In this document: in pieces, positions 58,401 to 64,000 of the stretch
Layout of the letters: the number at the start of each line of letters is the position of its first letter
Position numbering within the stretch: the first letter of the stretch is position 1
Origin: Limimaricola cinnabarinus
GTDB lineage: Bacteria; Pseudomonadota; Alphaproteobacteria; Rhodobacterales; Rhodobacteraceae
DNA length: 64,000 nt
Direction of reading: 5' to 3'
Assembly (NCBI RefSeq): GCF_002723615.1
Contig: NZ_KZ304965.1
Location: 1 to 64,000 of the forward strand
Notes under the pieces: generated by a model
What the model was told of the DNA's origin: nothing
Databases searched by the model: none
The model's input: the letters and a program-made list of their open reading frames with translations, nothing else
Translations under genes and position numbers: made by a program

Positions 58401-58820
58401 ATGACGAAGCTCACACTGGGGACGCACCCCTTCCTTCTGGGGTTCGAACAGCTCGAAAGGCTGGTCGAACGCACCGCGAAGGCGTCGGGAGACGGGTATC
58501 CACCCTATAACATCGAGCAGACCTCGGATCGCTCCTACCGGATCACGCTTGCCGTGGCCGGGTTTGCCGAAGGCGACCTGTCGATCACGGTCGAGGACAG
58601 CCAGCTCGTGGTGCGCGGACGCCAGTCCGACGCCGCCGAGGAGCGGGTGTTCCTGCATCGCGGCATCGCCGCGCGCCAGTTCCAGCGCAGCTTCGTGCTC
58701 GCCGACGGCGTCGAGGTGAGCGGCGCGGTGATGGAGAACGGCCTGTTGCATATCGACCTGTCCCGTCAGCCCGCCGACAGCGTCGTGCAGACGATCCGCA
58801 TCAAGAGGAGTGGAAAATGA
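58401..58820 (+). CDS. Hsp20-family small heat-shock protein
   Basis: The 139-residue alpha-crystallin-domain chaperone starts with the IbpA-type region (HPFLLGFEQLERLVERTAK, YPPYNIEQ). It has the beta-sandwich with VAGFAEGDLSITVED and ends ENGLLHIDLSRQPAD, the GLLxIxL-type dimer strand. It binds unfolding proteins under stress. Its stop overlaps the DUF1150 start (ATGA). The upstream RpoH-like promoter fits. Confidence 0.93.
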   Translation: MTKLTLGTHPFLLGFEQLERLVERTAKASGDGYPPYNIEQTSDRSYRITLAVAGFAEGDLSITVEDSQLVVRGRQSDAAEERVFLHRGIAARQFQRSFVLADGVEVSGAVMENGLLHIDLSRQPADSVVQTIRIKRSGK

Positions 58821-59053
58821 ACACGCAATTCCGCCACCACAAGCTCTCGGAAGACGACGAAAGCCGGCTCGTCTATGTCAAACCGGTCAGCGTGGCCGAT
58901 CTGCCCGAGGAAGTGCGCGAACAGGCCGATGGCCTCGAGGTGCTCTTCGCCGTGCATGACAGCGATGGCCAGCAGCTCGCCCTCGTGGCCGATCGCGGCC
59001 TCGCCTTCACCCTGGCGCGCCAGCACGACATGCAGCCCGTGACGCTGCACTGA
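58817..59053 (+). CDS. DUF1150 small protein
   Basis: The 78-residue acidic protein (YVKPVSVADLPEEV, ADRGLAFTLARQHDM) belongs to DUF1150, which is common in Rhodobacterales and often follows hsp20. The function is unknown. Overlap with hsp20 implies heat-shock co-expression. Confidence 0.9.
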   Translation: MNTQFRHHKLSEDDESRLVYVKPVSVADLPEEVREQADGLEVLFAVHDSDGQQLALVADRGLAFTLARQHDMQPVTLH

Positions 59054-59079
59054 GCGGCCAGCAACGATACGGCAACGAA

Positions 59080-59107
59080 AAAGGCGCGCCCCGCGGGGCG
59101 CGCCTTT
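59080..59107. terminator. Bidirectional terminator between DUF1150 and the sulfate-assimilation gene
   Basis: GGCGCGCCCC (59083-59092) and GGGGCGCGCC (59095-59104) form a perfect 10-bp stem with a 2-nt loop, flanked by A-runs before and TTT after. The same structure would work on both strands for the two convergent genes. Confidence 0.85.
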
Positions 59108-59125
59108 CGCTTGTCGGTGGTGCGA

Positions 59126-60829
<1,704 letters not shown>

Positions 60830-60987
60830 CAAAACAATTCTCCAGGGGCCGGGGGACTGATGCCGCTCCTAGACCGCGCCGAAGCCACTATTCAAGTGTC
60901 GTGACAGGAGAAACGAACCGTTTTCCACCGAAGGCAGGGCTTGGGGAACAGACCGGCATGCCGGGCCCGCCACGGCGAACGCTTCGC

Positions 60988-61491
60988 CTAGCAATCGGGC
61001 GCAGGCGGAACCCATCGGCGCGGTGGGCCGGCCTTGCGCAGCCCCGTTGTCCCGAACAAAGCCACATGGCCATGCTCGGGCGACTTGCGCGAAGGGTAGA
61101 GAAAACCGTCCAGCCCCTTGGCGCGCATCCGGTCGGACAGCTGCCAGCTGCGCACCGCGCGGCCTTCGGCCCGCGCCTCGGCCCAGCGCGACACGAGATC
61201 CCGGGGATCGACGCCCAGCGCCGCGCAGGCCATGGGATCGCGCAGATCCGCCAGGGCCGGCACTGCCAGTTGCAGCGGCCAGATCCACCGCGCGGGGTCG
61301 TTCGGGGTCAGGTACGAAGCCAGCGCCACGCCCGCACCCTCGGGGCTCAGCGAGGCATAAAGCGCGGGCTGCCCGTCATGGTGAAAGCGGCCCATGGGCG
61401 AGCCGACGAGAGCGAGCGGGTCGGCGCCTTCGGCGCAGATGCGCCAGAGCCGACCCGCGAAGGGGCGGACATGCACCGCCGCTCTCGTCAC
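60988..61491 (-). CDS. RES-domain protein
   Basis: The 167-residue protein has the RES-fold landmarks: Arg35 in MGRFHHDGQ, Tyr45 in ALYASLSP, and a C-terminal [18 protein letters not shown] with the conserved Ser. RES proteins include NAD-degrading toxins. The middle acid of the Arg-Glu-Ser set is not evident: the helix after ALYASLSP reads GVALASYL. It starts with GTG overlapping the trxB stop, so it is co-translated with thioredoxin reductase. No Xre-type antitoxin gene is adjacent. It may be an inactive or repurposed RES protein. Confidence 0.75.
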   Translation of the reverse strand: MTRAAVHVRPFAGRLWRICAEGADPLALVGSPMGRFHHDGQPALYASLSPEGAGVALASYLTPNDPARWIWPLQLAVPALADLRDPMACAALGVDPRDLVSRWAEARAEGRAVRSWQLSDRMRAKGLDGFLYPSRKSPEHGHVALFGTTGLRKAGPPRRWVPPAPDC

Positions 61492-62510
61492 TTGGCGTCG
61501 GCGGCCTCGGGTGCGCCGTAGCCCAAGGGCAGCGTCTCGTCCTTGGAATGGCCCGCGACTTCGGCGGCGTTGCCATGCTCGGCAAGGAACTTCTCGGCAT
61601 CGAGCGCCGCCATGCAACCCATGCCCGCCGAGGTCACGGCCTGGCGGTAGACATGGTCGGTCAGGTCGCCCGCGGCGAAGACGCCGGGGATCGAGGTGCG
61701 GGTGGAGCCCGGCTCGACCTTCACATAGCCGCCATGCTGCGTCTCGAGCTGGTCCTTGACCAGCTCCGAGGCGGGGGCGTGGCCGATGGCGATGAACACG
61801 CCCTTGGCCGGGATCTCGGTGATCTCGCCGCTGCGCACATCCCGGGCGCGCACGCCGCTGACGCCCTTGGGGGTGTCGTCGCCCACGACCTCCTCGATCT
61901 CGTGATGCCACAGCGTCTCGACCTTGGGGTGCTCGAACAGGCGCTTTTGCAGCACCATCTCGGCGCGCAGCTCGTCGCGGCGGTGAATGAGCGTGACCTT
62001 GGAGGCGAAGTTGGTCAGAAACAGCGCCTCCTCCACGGCGGTGTTGCCGCCGCCGACCACGACGATCTCCTGACCGCGGTAGAAGAAGCCGTCGCAGGTT
62101 GCGCAGGCCGAGACGCCGAAGCCCTTGAAGGCCTCCTCGGAGGGCAGGCCGAGCCACTTGGCGCGCGCGCCGGTGGCGAGGATCACCGCCTCGGCCACGT
62201 ATTCGGTGCCGCTGTCGCCGCGGGCGACGAAGGGGCGCTTCGAAAGGTCGAGATCGGTGATGATGTCGGTGATCACCTCCGCGCCCATCTCGCGCGCATG
62301 GCCCTCCATCCGCATCATCAGCTCGGGGCCCTGCACGGTCGCGTCGCCGGGCCAGTTCTCGACATCGGTGGTGGTGGTGAGCTGGCCGCCCGGCTCGAGC
62401 CCCTGCACGAGGATCGGCTTCAGCATCGCGCGGCTGGCATAGACCGCGGCGGTGTAGCCCGCGGGCCCCGAACCGATGATGAGAACCCTGGTGTCGCGGC
62501 GCGTGGTCAT
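61488..62510 (-). CDS. trxB: Thioredoxin-disulfide reductase
   Basis: The 340-residue flavoprotein keeps thioredoxin reduced using NADPH. It has the FAD site [10 protein letters not shown] (13-22), the redox pair Cys136/Cys139 (ACATCDG), an NADPH site [12 protein letters not shown] and the C-terminal [28 protein letters not shown] lies before the ATG at 62510. The C-terminus is about 20 residues longer than the E. coli enzyme. It is divergent from the Lrp gene. Confidence 0.95.
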   Translation of the reverse strand: MTTRRDTRVLIIGSGPAGYTAAVYASRAMLKPILVQGLEPGGQLTTTTDVENWPGDATVQGPELMMRMEGHAREMGAEVITDIITDLDLSKRPFVARGDSGTEYVAEAVILATGARAKWLGLPSEEAFKGFGVSACATCDGFFYRGQEIVVVGGGNTAVEEALFLTNFASKVTLIHRRDELRAEMVLQKRLFEHPKVETLWHHEIEEVVGDDTPKGVSGVRARDVRSGEITEIPAKGVFIAIGHAPASELVKDQLETQHGGYVKVEPGSTRTSIPGVFAAGDLTDHVYRQAVTSAGMGCMAALDAEKFLAEHGNAAEVAGHSKDETLPLGYGAPEAADAK

Positions 62511-62703
62511 GGGACATCCCCTTGCAAGCCTGAAGTCGGCTGCATATAGCCACTGTCCCTGTCGGTGCAAACCCCCGGTGGGCGCGGTGCGAAGACGAAG
62601 CGGCAGCGACGTCACGGGCCGGGTCACAATGTTGCGCGCGTTCGCAATATTCTTGCGCTTGGGGCGCGGAGCGCCTAGGTCGGACGCAACATTCACGGAG
62701 ACG

Positions 62704-63207
62704 ATGATGCCCGGGGCGAAACTCGACGAGATCGACAGGATGATCCTGGCCGAGCTGCAGGCCGATGGCCGGATGACCAATGTGGAGCTGGCGCGCCGCG
62801 TCGGCATTTCCGCGCCGCCCTGCCTGCGGCGGGTGCGCACGCTCGAAGAGCAGGGCTACATTCGCGGCTACCACGCGGACGTGGACCCGCGCGAGCTGGG
62901 ATTCGACGTGTCGGTCTTCGTCATGGTGCGGCTGGTGAGCCAGTCGGAGGCCGAGCTGTCGGCCTTCGAGGCGCGCTGCGGCGGCTGGCCGCTGGTGCGC
63001 GAGTGCCACATGCTCAATGGCGAGGTGGATTTCATCCTCAAATGCGTGGCGCCCGACCTGCGCAGCTTCCAGTCCTTCCTGACCGGCGAGCTGACGGCCG
63101 CGCCCAACGTGGCGAGCGTCAAGACCTCGCTCGTCATCCGCAACGCCAAGGCCGAGCCGGGCGTGCCCTTCGACGTGCTGGAGGCACGGCTGGCGCGCAA
63201 GGCCTGA
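62704..63207 (+). CDS. Lrp/AsnC-family regulator
   Basis: The 167-residue Lrp-type protein has [40 protein letters not shown] and an RAM domain ([18 protein letters not shown]). It is typical of Rhodobacterales Lrp proteins beside trxB. GGAG lies just before the tandem ATGs at 62704 and 62707. The effector and targets are unknown. Confidence 0.9.
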   Translation: MMPGAKLDEIDRMILAELQADGRMTNVELARRVGISAPPCLRRVRTLEEQGYIRGYHADVDPRELGFDVSVFVMVRLVSQSEAELSAFEARCGGWPLVRECHMLNGEVDFILKCVAPDLRSFQSFLTGELTAAPNVASVKTSLVIRNAKAEPGVPFDVLEARLARKA

Positions 63208-63220
63208 GGCGCGGGGCCGC

Positions 63221-63997
63221 TCAGGCGACCATGTCGAGCTCGGCCAGCCGCACGCGGGGCAGGGCAGGGGGGCCGAGATCCTCGATCCGGTCCAGATGCG
63301 GAAAACACGACAGGAACAGGCCGCGCTGCTCGGGCGCGAGCCGGGCGAGCTGCGTCGGGCAGGGGTGATAGCTCGCGATCTCGACGCCATTGGCGAGCAG
63401 GCGTTCGTGCCGCTCGAAACCGAGATGAAACACGGCCACGGCGGAAGGCGGGGCCAGCTCGGCCACGCCCATCCCGTCGATGAGATCGCGCGCGGGGAGG
63501 GCCGCGGCGCGGTGCCCGGTGATCCGCTCGATCGCGGCGCCGTGGCGCACGAGCTGCGCCATCGGCCCGAGCACGAGGTCATGCATCGGCCGGGCGATGC
63601 CCAGCGCATCGGCCGAGATCCGCGTCAGCCGCCCCATCTCGGGCGACTGGCCCGCCACGCCCGCCACCAGCGTCGTCGCGCCGCGCCACAAGAGCGTGCG
63701 AAAGCCCCGATCCACGGTCCTGACCCGGTCGCCGGGCAGCAGGTCCTCGACCGCGACGAGGCCGCGTTCGGTCGGGATCTGCGCGCCGCGGGCAAAGGCG
63801 GCGACGGCCTCCTCGAAGATCGGGATCGCCGGCACCCGGCGCGTCGTCTCGACGATGTCGCCGGGATGGTTCGGGCAGAGCGTGAGGATCTCGATGCGCC
63901 GCATCAGGCCGTGATTTGGTCTCGGAGACGTATCACAGGCAAGTGCGGGAAGCGCCGCGCCGGCGCGCGCCGGTACGGTCTGGGGCAGCAAGGGCAT
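63221..63997 (-). CDS. Hint-domain protein, possibly cut by the window edge
   Basis: At least 258 residues carry one Hint (hedgehog/intein-like) domain: FARGAQIPTERGLVAVEDLLPGDRV, TVDRGFRTLLWRG, and the late FERHERLLANGVEIASY. In active Hint domains the first residue is Cys (usually CF-x-x-GT); here the matching position is Ala (AAFARGAQ), so self-cleavage is unlikely. Such proteins are common in Rhodobacterales and their function is unknown. An ATG exists at 63997 and another at 63904; the true start may be outside the window. Confidence 0.8.
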   Translation of the reverse strand: MPLLPQTVPARAGAALPALACDTSPRPNHGLMRRIEILTLCPNHPGDIVETTRRVPAIPIFEEAVAAFARGAQIPTERGLVAVEDLLPGDRVRTVDRGFRTLLWRGATTLVAGVAGQSPEMGRLTRISADALGIARPMHDLVLGPMAQLVRHGAAIERITGHRAAALPARDLIDGMGVAELAPPSAVAVFHLGFERHERLLANGVEIASYHPCPTQLARLAPEQRGLFLSCFPHLDRIEDLGPPALPRVRLAELDMVA

Positions 63998-64000
63998 GGC

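Overview
The window is high-GC DNA from an alphaproteobacterium, almost certainly a Rhodobacterales (Rhodobacteraceae/Roseobacter-type) chromosome. The main indicators are the sulfolipid operon sqdB-sqdD-sqdC in the Rhodobacter order, an Hsp20 gene overlapping a DUF1150 gene, DUF1289 and DUF465 proteins, a PutA without a DNA-binding domain beside a PutR-type Lrp regulator, a split PreT/PreA pyrimidine dehydrogenase, and a Hint-domain protein. Genes are packed tightly, with many ATGA/GTGA overlaps. No insertion sequence, phage, rRNA or CRISPR array was seen; the one RNA gene found is an elongator tRNA-Met.

Layout. 1-843: wreck of a secreted nuclease with an RTX tail. 1055-7766: copper block (DUF305 protein, Cu P-type ATPase, CsoR regulator with two operators, cytochrome c, a 42-residue Met-rich membrane peptide, DUF411 protein, multicopper oxidase, small Cys-rich secreted protein). 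A gene-free stretch and tRNA-Met follow. 8666-11313: two overlapping genes for unusual membrane-linked GTPases. 11301-14673: deoC and a double-length aldehyde dehydrogenase (deoxyribose breakdown). 14765-15199: DUF1289 and hemP with an iron-box-like site. 15346-19433: galactose oxidation operon (SDR dehydrogenase, KDGal kinase, KDPGal aldolase, SMP-30 lactonase, mutarotase). 19530-28750: DsrE protein, class III aminotransferase and the reductive pyrimidine pathway (preT, VOC, preA, RutR-like TetR, ureidopropionase, dihydropyrimidinase), with a Pro-rich lipoprotein gene inside it. 28827-34067: envelope sugar genes (galE, CapD-like dehydratase, sugar transferase, epimerase, CDP-alcohol phosphatidyltransferase).

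34159-38229: putR/putA (proline to glutamate). 38464-49268: fused 2-oxoacid (indolepyruvate) ferredoxin oxidoreductase, then a leucine/isovalerate operon (isovaleryl-CoA dehydrogenase, methylcrotonyl-CoA carboxylase beta and alpha, HMG-CoA lyase, enoyl-CoA hydratase) with an ASCH-domain gene inserted and an Lrp regulator at the end. 49265-53348: egtB, a GH15 glycosidase and a deiodinase-like thioredoxin-fold protein. 53509-56401: sulfolipid operon. 56398-57949: purE-purK. 58022-59053: DUF465, Hsp20, DUF1150. 59126-60829: fused ATP sulfurylase/APS kinase. 60988-63997: RES-domain protein, thioredoxin reductase, Lrp regulator and a Hint-domain protein running to the window edge.

Most of the window is ordinary catabolic and housekeeping content. 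The least explained parts are the GTPase pair, the tiny proteins of the copper block, the divergent RES protein overlapping trxB, the galactose SDR with Asn in place of its catalytic Lys, the Hint protein without its cysteine, and a perfect 16-bp palindrome inside a heat-shock-like promoter. I did not find a clearly new multi-gene system; the GTPase pair is the best candidate.
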